64,000 bases of DNA from V1-33 sp964523105 (GCA_964523105.1 CAZFZN010000035.1:22373-86372), one strand, 5' to 3'. Shown: positions 18,201 to 27,743, counted from the first letter of the stretch. The notes: generated from the letters alone by a model not told the origin. Made by a program: numbers and translations.

Positions 18201-18746
18201 TCACGGGGCGAAATCCCGGGCTGCGCGCCACTCGTCCACTTCACCGGGGAGTCCCAGCCGCGCCAGCTGTGCGGCGAGTTCCTCCTCCTGCGGCTCGCGC
18301 ACTCCTTCCCTGACAATCTGCTCCCCGTCCGCCGGGAGATCCGGCATGACGACGCGGGCCAGACTCCAGCAGGCCCAGGCGCGCCACGTGCGCAGTTCGG
18401 CACGAGGCCCTGACATTCGGGTGGCGAGATGCTGCCAGTGGCGGCGCGGATTGCCGATGAACTGATCCGTCCGGCGGTGCCGCAGCAGCCATGTCACGGC
18501 GCGGTAGGGCAGCGGCCACGCGGCGAGCACCGGTTCCGTCCCGCCAAGCTCGCAGCCGAGCGCACGATTCACCAGCAGCAGAGCGCGTGCGGGGAATCCC
18601 TGCAGCCAGAGACTTTGGGCATAACTCAGCGCTGCAAAATAAAAATCCGCTCCCCGGTCCTGACCGAACTCATGCAGACACGCAGCGGTGAGCATTCTGT
18701 CCGGCACAGGCAGAAACGGGCACGGCGGCGGCGCGGTGGATTCCAT
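18201..18746 (-). CDS. Conserved hypothetical protein, helical
   Basis: 181 aa. Rich in Ala, Leu, Arg and Trp with likely helices resembling tetratricopeptide-style packing (FYFAALSYAQSLWLQGFPARALLLVNRAL), then RTWRAWACWSLARVV. No signal peptide or membrane segment. Its start is 6 bases after the stop of the GYF_2-like membrane protein gene on the same strand, so they form an operon. I do not recognise the family. Confidence 0.65.
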   Translation of the reverse strand: MESTAPPPCPFLPVPDRMLTAACLHEFGQDRGADFYFAALSYAQSLWLQGFPARALLLVNRALGCELGGTEPVLAAWPLPYRAVTWLLRHRRTDQFIGNPRRHWQHLATRMSGPRAELRTWRAWACWSLARVVMPDLPADGEQIVREGVREPQEEELAAQLARLGLPGEVDEWRAARDFAP

Positions 18747-18752
18747 GCCGGC

Positions 18753-19454
18753 CTACACGCTGATCACCCGCTCGGCGGGCTTCGACTCACCGGGCCACGC
18801 CACATCCCAGCCCAGCCACAGGACCATGGCCGTCCAGAACACGATGCCGGTGAGCAGGATCACGACTGACAATATGAAATAGCGGCCGGTATCGCGGACC
18901 GCCTGCGCCAGCACCGGTTCGCTGCCGGATTGCGCCGCGCGCTTCGCCCGGCCCGCCGCCAGCAGCAGCATCCATCCGGCCCAGCCGGTAAGCAGCAGCA
19001 AGAGGCCCTGAAAAGCGACGATGGCCCACACGGCGGACTTCGGGATGGAGACGCGATGGATCGCGGAGTAGAGTACGTTCCAGTCCGCCTCATCGGCATT
19101 GGCAAGCCACCAGATCGTCCAGACTTCTGAAACCGCCATGAGCACCGCCGACACCAGCAGGGCGATGCCCAAAATACGCAGCCAGACGTTGTAACCCGCC
19201 AGGGTGCGCGCCAGTCCCATCACCGTGCCCTGCATCACGGCCGCGGTGGCACCGGAATGCGGATGGTCATCGCCGCCACTGACGGCGGCCGTGAAGATTT
19301 CCGGCTTCACTTCGCCGCAGGCGGCCCAGTCGCCCATGCCTTTGCGCCACACGGGGGTGGCGGGCCGCAGCACACCGCGGGCGGCGAGCGGCGCGAGCTG
19401 CGCTTCGTGCACGGCGATGCGTTCGTGAGTGTCGGAGAGATAATGCCAGTCCAT
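18753..19454 (-). CDS. GYF_2/DUF4339-like domain membrane protein
   Basis: 233 aa from the ATG at 19454. Residues ~1-60 (MDWHYLSDTHERIAVHEAQL...LRPATPVWRKGMGDWAACGEV) resemble the GYF_2 domain, whose core is W-x-Y near the start and a VWxxGMxDW motif. Three or four transmembrane helices follow (WLRILGIALLVSAVLMAV, AVWAIVAFQGLLLLLTGW, YFILSVVILLTGIVF). It is probably an inner-membrane protein; its role is unknown. It lies 47 bases downstream of the rsmA fusion and overlaps none of its neighbours. Confidence 0.75.
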   Translation of the reverse strand: MDWHYLSDTHERIAVHEAQLAPLAARGVLRPATPVWRKGMGDWAACGEVKPEIFTAAVSGGDDHPHSGATAAVMQGTVMGLARTLAGYNVWLRILGIALLVSAVLMAVSEVWTIWWLANADEADWNVLYSAIHRVSIPKSAVWAIVAFQGLLLLLTGWAGWMLLLAAGRAKRAAQSGSEPVLAQAVRDTGRYFILSVVILLTGIVFWTAMVLWLGWDVAWPGESKPAERVISV

Positions 19455-19501
19455 GAAAGGGATGAAGGATGAAGGCCAAAAGATGAAGAGCCGCGCGGCG
19501 C

Positions 19502-20878
19502 TTAACACTGCGCTCCGTCGCTGGCAAGGCCGCGCCACACGCGCCAGCACTCGAGGAACCCGTCCGCAAAGTCCTCCGGGCGCGCCGCGGCCCACGCATC
19601 GATCTCCGCGGGCGCGAACCACTGGCCGGTCTCGATTTCCGCGGCAGGCCAGCGCAGCGGGCCGTCATGCCGGGTCAGGAACAGCTCCACGAATTCCCAG
19701 CCGGTCCCGGGGCAGGCGGCGACTTTGCCGGCCAGGGTGAGGCGCTCCGGCACGGTGCGGATGCCGAGTTCCTCCTCCAGCTCGCGCACGGCGCAGGGCA
19801 GATAATCCTCGCCGGCATCGAGATGGCCGGCGGCGCTGCTGTCCCACTTGCCCGGCTTCTTGTCTTTGAGGTGGCTGCGGAGCTGGAGAAAGACCTCACC
19901 CTCCGCGTTGAGGACGAAAATGTGGACGGCGCGGTGCAGCCAGTTGTTGGCATGAACCTCGCGGCGCGCGGCCTGACGGACGACGCGGTTCTGTTCGTCC
20001 ACCACGTCGAACAACTCATCCCCGCTCTGCGCATGCTGCAATGCGTGTGTGTCGCAGGAGTTTGTCAGGGCGATCCACTGCTCCAGCGTCAATTCCTGGC
20101 CGCGGGCCATCGGATTGATGCCGGTGCGGGCTGCGAGTTCCTCCCACGGCACATTTTGCGCCGGCAGGAGGTTCTTGAGCATTTTGCGCCGCTGGGAAAA
20201 GCCTGCAGTCAGCAGACGATCGAGGAGTTTCTCGTCGAATGCCCGCAATCCGGCGCGCGGCCGCGGGGTCAGCAGCACCACGCCGCTCTCCACTTTGGGC
20301 CGCGGCACGAAGATGTCAGGCGGGAGCCTGCGCAGCATCGTCGCCAGCCAGCGCGATTGTGTGCGCAGGCTGAGCAGGCCGTAATCGCTGCTGCCCGGGG
20401 CGGCGCAGAGGCGCAGGCAGACTTCAAGCTGAAGCGTGAACACCGCGCGCTGCACCGGCGAGGGATTCGCCAGCCAGCGGCGCACGATTTCCGTCCCGAC
20501 GGAATACGGCAGGGCACCGATAACCTTGAGCGGCTGCGTTTTGAAATACGGCCGCAGATCGAACGCGAGGGCATCGCCGTGAATCACCTCCGCCTGCGCG
20601 CCAAACCTCGCACGCACCTCCTCCACGAGCTGGTCGTCCTTCTCCAGCAGCGTGAGACGCGCGCCGGTCGTCACGAGATGTTCCGTCAGGGCACCCATGC
20701 CGGGGCCGATTTCAATGACGTGATCGCCGGGCTGAATGTCGAGCTGCTGCACGATCCACGCGGCCATGTTGCGGTCGGTCATGAAATTCTGCCCCATACC
20801 CTTGCCCGGCTCGATGCCGCGTTCGGTCAGGGCGCGCCGGGTGCGGCGCTGATCGTCGGTTTTGTAAGGGCGGGACAT
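19502..20878 (-). CDS. rsmA: RsmA/KsgA-type 16S rRNA dimethyladenosine transferase fused to a Nudix hydrolase
   Basis: 458 aa from the ATG at 20878. Residues 1-~270 are RsmA-like: GMGQNFMTD, SAM motif I EIGPGMG at 56-62, acidic loop LLEKD, GDAL, and the FVPRPKVESGVV signature. RsmA dimethylates two adenosines near the 3' end of 16S rRNA. Residues ~285-458 are a Nudix domain with the full box GHLDAGEDYLPCAVRELEEE around 351-373, closest in style to isopentenyl-diphosphate isomerase or 8-oxo-dGTPase-like members. Motif IV, normally NLPY, reads GALPY at 121-125, so the Asn expected to contact the target adenine is missing. No stop or frame change separates the domains. Confidence 0.88.
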   Translation of the reverse strand: MSRPYKTDDQRRTRRALTERGIEPGKGMGQNFMTDRNMAAWIVQQLDIQPGDHVIEIGPGMGALTEHLVTTGARLTLLEKDDQLVEEVRARFGAQAEVIHGDALAFDLRPYFKTQPLKVIGALPYSVGTEIVRRWLANPSPVQRAVFTLQLEVCLRLCAAPGSSDYGLLSLRTQSRWLATMLRRLPPDIFVPRPKVESGVVLLTPRPRAGLRAFDEKLLDRLLTAGFSQRRKMLKNLLPAQNVPWEELAARTGINPMARGQELTLEQWIALTNSCDTHALQHAQSGDELFDVVDEQNRVVRQAARREVHANNWLHRAVHIFVLNAEGEVFLQLRSHLKDKKPGKWDSSAAGHLDAGEDYLPCAVRELEEELGIRTVPERLTLAGKVAACPGTGWEFVELFLTRHDGPLRWPAAEIETGQWFAPAEIDAWAAARPEDFADGFLECWRVWRGLASDGAQC

Positions 20879-20886
20879 GAGGGTTC

Positions 20887-21065
20887 TGAACAGGAGGAAG
20901 CAGAGAGATTTTGAACAGGAGAAAACAGAGGAAACAGAGGGCTTGGGGTTCGGGATTGAGGAGCGACAAATCTTTCGATCCACGCCGCTGTTCCCTCCGT
21001 TACCTCCTGTTTAAATCTTCGTCCCATCTACCCAAGCCTCTGCTCGCTCTGCTTCCTCCTGTTCA
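20887..21065. repeat. Short inverted/direct repeat family between rsmA and the synthase gene
   Basis: TGAACAGGAGGAAGCAGAG occurs at 20887-20905, a variant at 20912-20930, and its exact reverse complement at 21047-21065. The same 19-mer reverse complement recurs at 35312-35330 in the tRNA array, with a split forward copy at 35253-35280. In RNA the two arms would form a long hairpin, perhaps acting as a transcription barrier. Confidence 0.7.
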
Positions 21066-21083
21066 AAACAGTCCCGCCAACCC

Positions 21084-21929
21084 TCATGTTCTTATCCGCG
21101 CCCACAGGCCGCGGAGCCACGCGCCGGCGACGATTTGGGCCTTGCGCCACTTCGGCAGAGAGTAGCGCTGATCGAAGACGCGGCAGCCGTCTTTCTCCAG
21201 GAGATCCAATGTCTCGCTGTAGATGCGGCGCATGGCCTCGCTGGCCAGGAGCGGGACGCGGTCCTGCGGCGTGACGAGAGCTTTCGCCTCCTTGTAGTAG
21301 CGGCGCGCGCGGGCGATCTGCTGCTCCATGAGCTGGAGGAACGGCGCCGTCACACGCGCGCGGGCGATGTCCTCTTCGGTGACACCGGCGGCGGCCATTT
21401 CATCCTGCGGGAGATAGAGCCGGCCGTTTTGCCAGTCGCTGTGGATGTCGCGAAGGATGTTGGTGATTTGCAGTGCCTTTCCCAGCGCCAGGGCATAGTC
21501 GCGGCTCCGGGGAGCATGACATCCAAAAATGCGCGTGCTCACCAGCCCGACGCAGCCGGCGACGCGATAACAGTAGAGCTCCAGTTCCTCCCAGTTGGCG
21601 TAGCGGCGCGGCTCGAGGTCCATGCTCACGCCGGCGATGATTTCCGCCATTTCCTCCGCCGGGACGTCGTAGCGCTGCTGCACGGCGGCGACGGCGGATT
21701 CCAGTTCGTCGAGCTGCGCCGCGCGTCCGTGAACGACATCAGTCCACCGCGCAAGGCCGGCGCGGCGTTCATCGCGCGGGATGCCGTCGTCGTCGGCGAG
21801 ATCGTCCACCACGCGGCAGAAGGCGTAGAAGACATACATGTCGTGCCGGCGCTGTTTCGGGAGGCAGGCGAGTGCGAAGGCGAGGTTCGACCGGCTGCGG
21901 CGGACGATGTCGGCGGCGTCGGCGCTCAT
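21084..21929 (-). CDS. Squalene/phytoene synthase family protein (probable presqualene diphosphate synthase)
   Basis: 281 aa, standard length. The two Asp-rich substrate motifs are YAFCRVVDDLADDD near residue 40 and ITNILRDIHSDWQNGRLYLP near 160-180, with YCYRVAGCVGLV between them, as in trans-isoprenyl diphosphate head-to-head synthases. The pattern looks more like HpnD than like CrtB, but substrate cannot be decided here and no other hopanoid or carotenoid gene is adjacent. The enzyme condenses two farnesyl (or geranylgeranyl) diphosphates at the membrane surface. Confidence 0.88.
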   Translation of the reverse strand: MSADAADIVRRSRSNLAFALACLPKQRRHDMYVFYAFCRVVDDLADDDGIPRDERRAGLARWTDVVHGRAAQLDELESAVAAVQQRYDVPAEEMAEIIAGVSMDLEPRRYANWEELELYCYRVAGCVGLVSTRIFGCHAPRSRDYALALGKALQITNILRDIHSDWQNGRLYLPQDEMAAAGVTEEDIARARVTAPFLQLMEQQIARARRYYKEAKALVTPQDRVPLLASEAMRRIYSETLDLLEKDGCRVFDQRYSLPKWRKAQIVAGAWLRGLWARIRT

Positions 21930-22064
21930 GTTTTGGGAAGTGGGACCACAGGTTCACGCACACAGAGACCGGTGTTCCTGGAAAGGACGATCCACTCCAG
22001 CGGCATCCCTGTCTGCCTTATCCATCTGTGTGTATCTGTGTCCATCTGTGGCTTTAGAAAAGTC

Positions 22065-23114
22065 TCAATCCGCCTGCCGGCGGCGCTGTTTCGGGGCGGG
22101 GATTTGCTGCAACTGCATGGCGATCCATGCGCCGAGCAGCCACACCGCGAGCACGGCCCATGCGGTGTGAAAAACCGCCGACACCAGAGCGCGGTTCCAT
22201 GTTCCTTCAGGACAAAGCGACACGAGCCATCCGCCGAGCAGATGAAATGCCAGGAACCACACGCCGGCCACGCAGAGCCAGCCGGCGAACGGCAGCAGGC
22301 CGGCGACCCAGCGGCGCAGCGCCACGAGGCAAACGGTGTGGATTTCCCCCGCCTCGCCGGAGCGCAGCGCCGTGAAGGGAAACCATGCCAGCAGCAGCGC
22401 CGCCGGCCATGCATACCAGCGGAGAATGTCCCGCGTGCCCTCACTGATCCAGTCGTTGAGCGGAAAGACGACCGCGCCCGCGAATGCCAGCAGCCAGAGC
22501 CGCGCCGTGTACTGACCGGTCAGGTCGGGCCGGGGCACTTTCGCTTTTGCCGGGGTGCGGCAGGCTGATTCGAATGACAGGATGAGCCAGCACATCAGCA
22601 TGGTGGCGGCGGTGGCGGTCCACGGCGCGGCCATCAGTTTGATAATCCACCGGCCCTGCTCCCCGCCGGCGCCGTAGCGGACCATGGGCGCGCCCAGCGA
22701 AGCCACGGCACTGGCATAGAGCACGATGTAAATACACCAGCGCCACGCGCCCGGAAAAAGATCCACGATGCTGGAACAAAGTCCGCGGCGCAGCCCGGCG
22801 CTGTTGGCCAGAAAGGCCGCGGCGAGCATCATCGCGAGCACTTCACCGTGCGTTAGCCAGGTGAGGACGGACACGATCGAGCCGCCGGTTTCCTGAGCCG
22901 CCCCGTGCAGGAGATTCCCCGCCGCCGCGGCCGGCACGCTCCATTGCCAGAGCATTTCCACGGCGATGGCGATGGCGGGCACACCGCAAAGCCAGCGGTT
23001 TCTCCGGCACGCCTGCCATGCACTGCGAAACTGCGCGCGCCAGGGATGGAGCAGACAGAGCAGCACTGCACAAACCGCCGCGCCGGCACCCCAGAGCCAT
23101 GCAGAGCGGTCCAT
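22065..23114 (-). CDS. Polytopic membrane protein, unknown function
   Basis: 349 aa with about eight hydrophobic helices (AWLWGAGAAVCAVLLCLL, VLAMMLAAAFLANSAG, WCIYIVLYASAVASLG, TATAATMLMCWLILSF, LWLLAFAGAVVFPL, AWPAALLLAWFPFTAL, and two more near the C-terminus) and a basic C-terminal tail. No conserved catalytic motif was seen. It begins 11 bases after the stop of lepB on the same strand, suggesting the last gene of a lepA-lepB operon. Confidence 0.7.
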   Translation of the reverse strand: MDRSAWLWGAGAAVCAVLLCLLHPWRAQFRSAWQACRRNRWLCGVPAIAIAVEMLWQWSVPAAAAGNLLHGAAQETGGSIVSVLTWLTHGEVLAMMLAAAFLANSAGLRRGLCSSIVDLFPGAWRWCIYIVLYASAVASLGAPMVRYGAGGEQGRWIIKLMAAPWTATAATMLMCWLILSFESACRTPAKAKVPRPDLTGQYTARLWLLAFAGAVVFPLNDWISEGTRDILRWYAWPAALLLAWFPFTALRSGEAGEIHTVCLVALRRWVAGLLPFAGWLCVAGVWFLAFHLLGGWLVSLCPEGTWNRALVSAVFHTAWAVLAVWLLGAWIAMQLQQIPAPKQRRRQAD

Positions 23115-23125
23115 GGCCGGAAACG

Positions 23126-24670
23126 TCAGGGGATGAGGCCCCAGTGATTGGCGAAGGGCCAGTAAACGAACATGGCCGGGCCGACGAGATTGCGCTCCGG
23201 CACCGCGCCCCAGTAGCGGGAGTCCATGCTGTTCCAGCTGTTGTCACCGAACGCCGCATAGCCCGGTTTTTCAAAGTGCACCTCCATGCCCCCGCCGCCG
23301 GGCGCGGACCGCAGATAGTCAGGGTGTCCGGCTACGGTGTAGCCGCGGTATCCTCCCTCGGCGCTGATGACCCGGCGGGTGCCCGGGCCGTCGGCAGGCT
23401 GACCGTTCACCAGCAGTTCCGTTCCACGGATCTCCAGCTTGTCCTCCGGCAAACCCACCAGCCGCTTGATGTAGTGCTGCGGCTGCTTTTGACCTTCGAT
23501 GGGAATGTCCCGAGTGCCGAAGACGAACACTTCGTCGCGCCGCGGTTTGCGGAAGTGATAGCTGAATTTGTCCACGAGAAGCTGATCTCCGGACTCGATG
23601 AAACCTTTGGCAATGAGGTCGCCGCCCTTCAGCGGAACGGGCTCCGGCGTGAACTTCACGATCCGCCCCGATCCTTCGCGCTCCGACCTGCCGAACTCCA
23701 TACGCCGCGGGTTGTCATCCGTGCCCGCAAGGGCCGCGTAATCCCGTACCGTCAGGTTGGAACAAATTTCACCGAAAAGCTGGCGCGCCGGCGCATACTT
23801 GGTCATCTGCTGGCCGTTGCTGAAAAACAGGGTCGTGAAGGTAAAAAAGTTCGCCTTCGAGGTCTGCTGGAAGTGCGTGAGCTGGACGTCGCCCCATTCC
23901 TCCGGCACGCGGCATTCCACATAGTTGCGCCCGTTCCAGACATACTGCCATGCCTGCTTTACAATGTTCGGCTTGTCCTCGTCCTCCGCCATCGCCTTGC
24001 CGATGATGCCGTTGAGCGTCGGCTGCATGGAGGCGGTGGGAATTTTGAAGGGCTGCAGATAATAGGCGCGGATGCCCAGCGCGACGATGATGGCCACGAC
24101 GATGACCTCCACGTTCTCCTTGAGCGGCGAGGCATTGTACTCCGGCACCGCGACCTCACAGACTTTGAGGACCTGCTTCTCCTGCTCCTCCAGCGCGGCC
24201 TTGTCAGGATTGCGCAGGGCGGTGTCGTAGGCATCCTTCGCTTCGAGCACGGCGGCGAGTTTCGGTTCCGGCATGAGATCGCGCTGATACGCGAGGAATT
24301 TCTCCACACCCTTGGAGAAGCGTTCGCATTTCTTCAGCCACGCCGGCGGGAAGTAAATGCTCTGGCGCTTCTCTCCTCTGCCGCGCTGGCGCAGGAGTTC
24401 AGCTTTGATGTCAAAAACGAGGCTGATGGCCAGGCCGGCGATGAGCGTGACGGTGGAAAATGTCTGCGCGCCCTCCGAATGCCGCAGCGTGGGAAACAGC
24501 GCCGGCCCGAGGAATCCCAGCAGCGAAAACGCGAGCATGATCCAGAACGCCGTCTTCGTGGCGCGTCGCATGGCGCGGAAATCTTCATCCGACGCACCGG
24601 GCGCCGCCCACTGGCGCGTGAAGGCACCCATGCGGTACCAGCAGTAGAGGAGGGGGAGGAGCTTTAGCAT
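23126..24670 (-). CDS. lepB: Signal peptidase I
   Basis: 514 aa, long for the family because of an N-terminal membrane and coiled-coil extension and an insertion of ~150 residues between the catalytic boxes. The catalytic Ser is in FKIPTASMQPTL, the catalytic Lys in YIKRLVGLPEDKLEI, and box E is AAFGDNSWNSMDSRYWGAV. Signal peptidase I removes signal peptides on the outer face of the inner membrane. A N-terminal hydrophobic segment (AFWIMLAFSLLGFLGPALF) anchors it. It follows lepA on the same strand, the classic lepA-lepB order. Confidence 0.94.
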   Translation of the reverse strand: MLKLLPLLYCWYRMGAFTRQWAAPGASDEDFRAMRRATKTAFWIMLAFSLLGFLGPALFPTLRHSEGAQTFSTVTLIAGLAISLVFDIKAELLRQRGRGEKRQSIYFPPAWLKKCERFSKGVEKFLAYQRDLMPEPKLAAVLEAKDAYDTALRNPDKAALEEQEKQVLKVCEVAVPEYNASPLKENVEVIVVAIIVALGIRAYYLQPFKIPTASMQPTLNGIIGKAMAEDEDKPNIVKQAWQYVWNGRNYVECRVPEEWGDVQLTHFQQTSKANFFTFTTLFFSNGQQMTKYAPARQLFGEICSNLTVRDYAALAGTDDNPRRMEFGRSEREGSGRIVKFTPEPVPLKGGDLIAKGFIESGDQLLVDKFSYHFRKPRRDEVFVFGTRDIPIEGQKQPQHYIKRLVGLPEDKLEIRGTELLVNGQPADGPGTRRVISAEGGYRGYTVAGHPDYLRSAPGGGGMEVHFEKPGYAAFGDNSWNSMDSRYWGAVPERNLVGPAMFVYWPFANHWGLIP

Positions 24671-24816
24671 TTAGGATGTGAGATTTAGGATTTAAGATTT
24701 GAGATGTGGGCGTGGGCGGGGATGCTCGGCGGTTGAGAATTGGTCGGTTTCGGGTGCGGTCTGTAGAGGGCAGGCAATTCTTAAATCTTAAATCCTAAAT
24801 CTTAATTCCTAAATCC
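24670..24816. repeat. Inverted repeat between lepA and lepB
   Basis: The two ends of this short intergenic stretch carry complementary AT-rich arms built from ATTTAGGATTTAAGATTT-like words (left arm ~24670-24708, right arm ~24778-24815). It resembles other dispersed TTTAGGAT/AGCATT-type arms near the tRNA array. It could fold in the lepA-lepB message. Confidence 0.55.
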
Positions 24817-24818
24817 CC

Positions 24819-26621
24819 TCAGTCTCCGGTTTTGAGCACCTCCACGAACGCCTCCTGCGGGATGTTCACTTTGCCGATCATCTTCATGCGCTTCTTGCCC
24901 TCCTTTTGCTTTTCGAGCAGCTTGCGCTTTCGGGTAATGTCGCCGCCGTAGCACTTGGCGGTGACGTTCTTGCGCATGGCGCCGATGCTTTCGCGGGCGA
25001 TGACTTTGCCGCCGATGGCGGCCTGGATGGCGACGGTGAAGAGCTGTTTGGGAATGACATCCACCAGCTTTTTGGCCAGGGCGCGGCCGCGGTTCTCGGC
25101 TTTGTCGCGGTGCACGATGGTGGCGAAGGCATCCACCGGGTCGCCGTTGATGAGCATTTCCATCTTCACCAGCTTGTCGCCGCGGTAGCCGGCGTGCTCG
25201 TAGTCCATGCTGCCGTAGCCGCGTGTCAGGCTCTTGAGCTTGTCGTTGAAGTCCACGAGGATTTCATTCAGCGGCAGCGTGCAGGTGAGCATCACGCGGT
25301 GAGTGTCGAGCGTTTCCGTATTCTCCAGCGTGCCGCGCTTTTCGCCGATCAGCTTCATCATGTCGCCGATGCATTCGTTGGGGATGAGAATGAACGCCGT
25401 CACCAGCGGCTCGCGGATTTCCTGAATCGTTCCCGGGTCCGGCATGAATGTCGGATTGTCGATCTTCAGCTCCTCGCCGTTCGTCAGGGTGATCTCATAC
25501 ACCACGCTGGGATACGTGGAGATGATGTCCATGTCGTACTCGCGGCGCAGGCGCTCCACCACGATCTCCATGTGCAGCAGGCCGAGAAAGCCGCAGCGGA
25601 ATCCGAAGCCCAGCGCGGCCGACGACTCCTGCTGATAGCGGAACGCACTGTCATTGATCTGCAGCTTGCCCATCGCCAGCTTGAGCTGCTCGAAATCGTC
25701 ACTGCTCACCGGATAGATGCCGCTGAACACCATCGGCTGGATTTCCTTGAATCCCGGCAGCGGCTCCGGCGCCATCCGCGTCGTCTCCATGATCGTGTCG
25801 CCGATCTTCACCTCCGCGGTGCTCTTCATGTTCGCCACCACGTAACCCACATCGCCCGGGCCCAGTCCTTCCGTCTTCTGCTGTTTCGGCGTGAAGATGC
25901 CCACCTCCTTCACTTCGTAGGTCTTGTTCGTCGCATACATCGTGATGCTCGTGCCGCGCTTGAGCGAGCCGCTCACGACGCGCACGTACATCACCACGCC
26001 GCGATAGGAATCGAACACACTGTCAAATACCGACGCCCGCAGCAGTCCGTCGTCCGGCACCTGCGGCGGCGGGATGCGCTCGATCACCGCCTCCAGAATG
26101 TCCTCGATCCCGATCCCCATCTTGGCGCTCGCCGGGATCGCCTCTTCGTGCGGGATCGCGAGAATATCCTCCAGCTGCTTGTGCACCGCCGGCAGGTTCG
26201 CGCTCGGCAGATCGATTTTGTTGATCACCGGCACGATCTTCAGATTCTGCCCCATCGCGAGGTGCAGATTCGCCACCGTCTGCGCCTCCACCCCCTGCGC
26301 CGCATCCACCAGAATCACCGCCCCCTCGCACGCCGCCAGACTGCGGCTCACCTCGTAGGCGAAATCCACGTGCCCCGGCGTATCGATTAGATTCAACTTA
26401 TAATCCTGCCCGTTCTTCGCGCGATACACCATCGTCACCGGGTGGCACTTGATGGTGATGCCCCGCTCCCTTTCCAGGTCCATCGCGTCGAGGTGCTGAT
26501 CCGTCATCTCCCGGGAAGTAACCGTACTGGTCTTCTCCAGCAGACGGTCCGAGAGCGTGGTCTTCCCGTGGTCGATGTGGGCGATGATGGAAAAATTGCG
26601 GGTATTGGCGGCGACGGACAT
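24819..26621 (-). CDS. lepA: Elongation factor 4 (LepA)
   Basis: 600 aa from the ATG at 26621, giving the usual start RNFSIIAHIDHGKTTLSDRL with the G1 P-loop. G2/G3 are visible (RERGITIKC, DTPGHVDFAYEV) and G4 as VINKIDLPSAN. The LepA-specific C-terminal domain ends RKRKLLEKQKEGKKRMK and IPQEAFVEVLK. LepA is a ribosome-bound GTPase that affects translation fidelity and ribosome assembly. It is the first gene of the lepA-lepB unit. Confidence 0.97.
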   Translation of the reverse strand: MSVAANTRNFSIIAHIDHGKTTLSDRLLEKTSTVTSREMTDQHLDAMDLERERGITIKCHPVTMVYRAKNGQDYKLNLIDTPGHVDFAYEVSRSLAACEGAVILVDAAQGVEAQTVANLHLAMGQNLKIVPVINKIDLPSANLPAVHKQLEDILAIPHEEAIPASAKMGIGIEDILEAVIERIPPPQVPDDGLLRASVFDSVFDSYRGVVMYVRVVSGSLKRGTSITMYATNKTYEVKEVGIFTPKQQKTEGLGPGDVGYVVANMKSTAEVKIGDTIMETTRMAPEPLPGFKEIQPMVFSGIYPVSSDDFEQLKLAMGKLQINDSAFRYQQESSAALGFGFRCGFLGLLHMEIVVERLRREYDMDIISTYPSVVYEITLTNGEELKIDNPTFMPDPGTIQEIREPLVTAFILIPNECIGDMMKLIGEKRGTLENTETLDTHRVMLTCTLPLNEILVDFNDKLKSLTRGYGSMDYEHAGYRGDKLVKMEMLINGDPVDAFATIVHRDKAENRGRALAKKLVDVIPKQLFTVAIQAAIGGKVIARESIGAMRKNVTAKCYGGDITRKRKLLEKQKEGKKRMKMIGKVNIPQEAFVEVLKTGD

Positions 26622-26914
26622 TCCCTGGGGCACTGGTCGTGGGGTAATTGCTGAGTGAGAAGCGCGGCACTTAGGGGCACTTGTCCACCTTGTAAAGCCC
26701 GGCCGCACCCCGCCCTCCACCCGCCTTCATCCTTTAGCCTTCATCCTTCAGCCTTCCAAAAGCATCCCCGCCTGCACCAGTGCCGCCCCCCGTCTCCGTG
26801 AGTCGAAACGCCCGGCACCGCCCATCATCCGCCGGTGCCTCCCGGTCGCCAGCCCCGCCTTCCACAGCATGCACGCCAGTTCCCGGGCAAACACGCCAAG
26901 CCTCAGGGAACATG

Positions 26915-26945
26915 CAAAACTTCAACGAAGACATCCGGGTGTGAG
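26915..26945 (+). pseudogene. Last codons of a lost copy of the gene at 13841
   Basis: This stretch resembles the end of the gene at 13841-14599: AACGAAGACATCCGGGTGTG against AACGAAGACGTCTGGGTGTG, each followed by the stop TGA. Similarity continues through the downstream non-coding sequence to the 3' end of the HAD gene. Upstream of 26915 no similarity remains. Confidence 0.65.
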
Positions 26946-27008
26946 CATGACGAAACTCGAAGGCCGGAATCCGAAGTGAGCCTGACGACAGGAGCCGTCC
27001 CCTTTGCA

Positions 27009-27743
27009 TCAACCGGGTTTCGTTATTCCTCCGGCCTCCAGGCTTCTGATTTCGACATTCAACTCTTCCCACGTCCGCGGGCCGATGTGCCACGTCCTCC
27101 AGCCCGCAGCGGCGGCGGGCAAAATGTCTTTCTCCATGCTGTCGCCGATCATCAGCGTTTCATGAGGGGCGATGCCGCGGGCGGCGAGCCTTTCAGTGAG
27201 TTGTGCGAACACGCGCGGCGACGGCTTGGCAAAGCCCTGCTCGCCGGAGAGGAAACAAAGCTCCGGCTCAAACCATTTCAGCGCCAGGCCGGCCTGCTCC
27301 ATTTCTCCCCGGGTATAATGCTGCGCATTCGATGCCAGCCCGGGCAGCACACGGCGGGAATGCAGCGCTTGCAGCGCAGCGATCGATCCCGTCATCGCAG
27401 TGCAGGTGCGCACGCAGCGCGCCTGCAGATCACTGAGGCCCCGCGCTTTGAATTCGCGGTTCTCCACGTCGCGACGGCCGAAAAACAGCCGGTCCAGCAC
27501 CTCCAGCCAGTTTGCGTCAGGGAACGGTTCGCCCTGGAGACGCCGCTGTGCATTCTCCTCGGCCACCATGGCAGCGCTGCGGGCACTGCACTCTTCCAGC
27601 GTCATCCATTCACCCGTCAACTCCTCACAACCGGCTTTCCATAGCAGTGCCGCGTCCGGCGGCGGCGGCCCCACTTTGAGCAGCGTGCCATAGACATCGC
27701 AGATCACCGCGCGCACGCCGCCAAGGCTGTTAGAGGGCGACAT
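27009..27743 (-). CDS. HAD-superfamily hydrolase
   Basis: 244 aa from the ATG at 27743; longer frames run into the aldehyde dehydrogenase gene. Motif I is VRAVICDVYGTLL (nucleophile D in DVYGT), motif II LASNAQHYT, motif III Lys in KPSPRVFAQ and motif IV MIGDSMEKDILPAAAAGW. This is a phosphatase or dehalogenase-type HAD; the substrate is unknown. The start overlaps the end of the aldehyde dehydrogenase by 14 bases, implying translational coupling. A decayed copy lies at 14654-14842. Confidence 0.88.
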   Translation of the reverse strand: MSPSNSLGGVRAVICDVYGTLLKVGPPPPDAALLWKAGCEELTGEWMTLEECSARSAAMVAEENAQRRLQGEPFPDANWLEVLDRLFFGRRDVENREFKARGLSDLQARCVRTCTAMTGSIAALQALHSRRVLPGLASNAQHYTRGEMEQAGLALKWFEPELCFLSGEQGFAKPSPRVFAQLTERLAARGIAPHETLMIGDSMEKDILPAAAAGWRTWHIGPRTWEELNVEIRSLEAGGITKPG

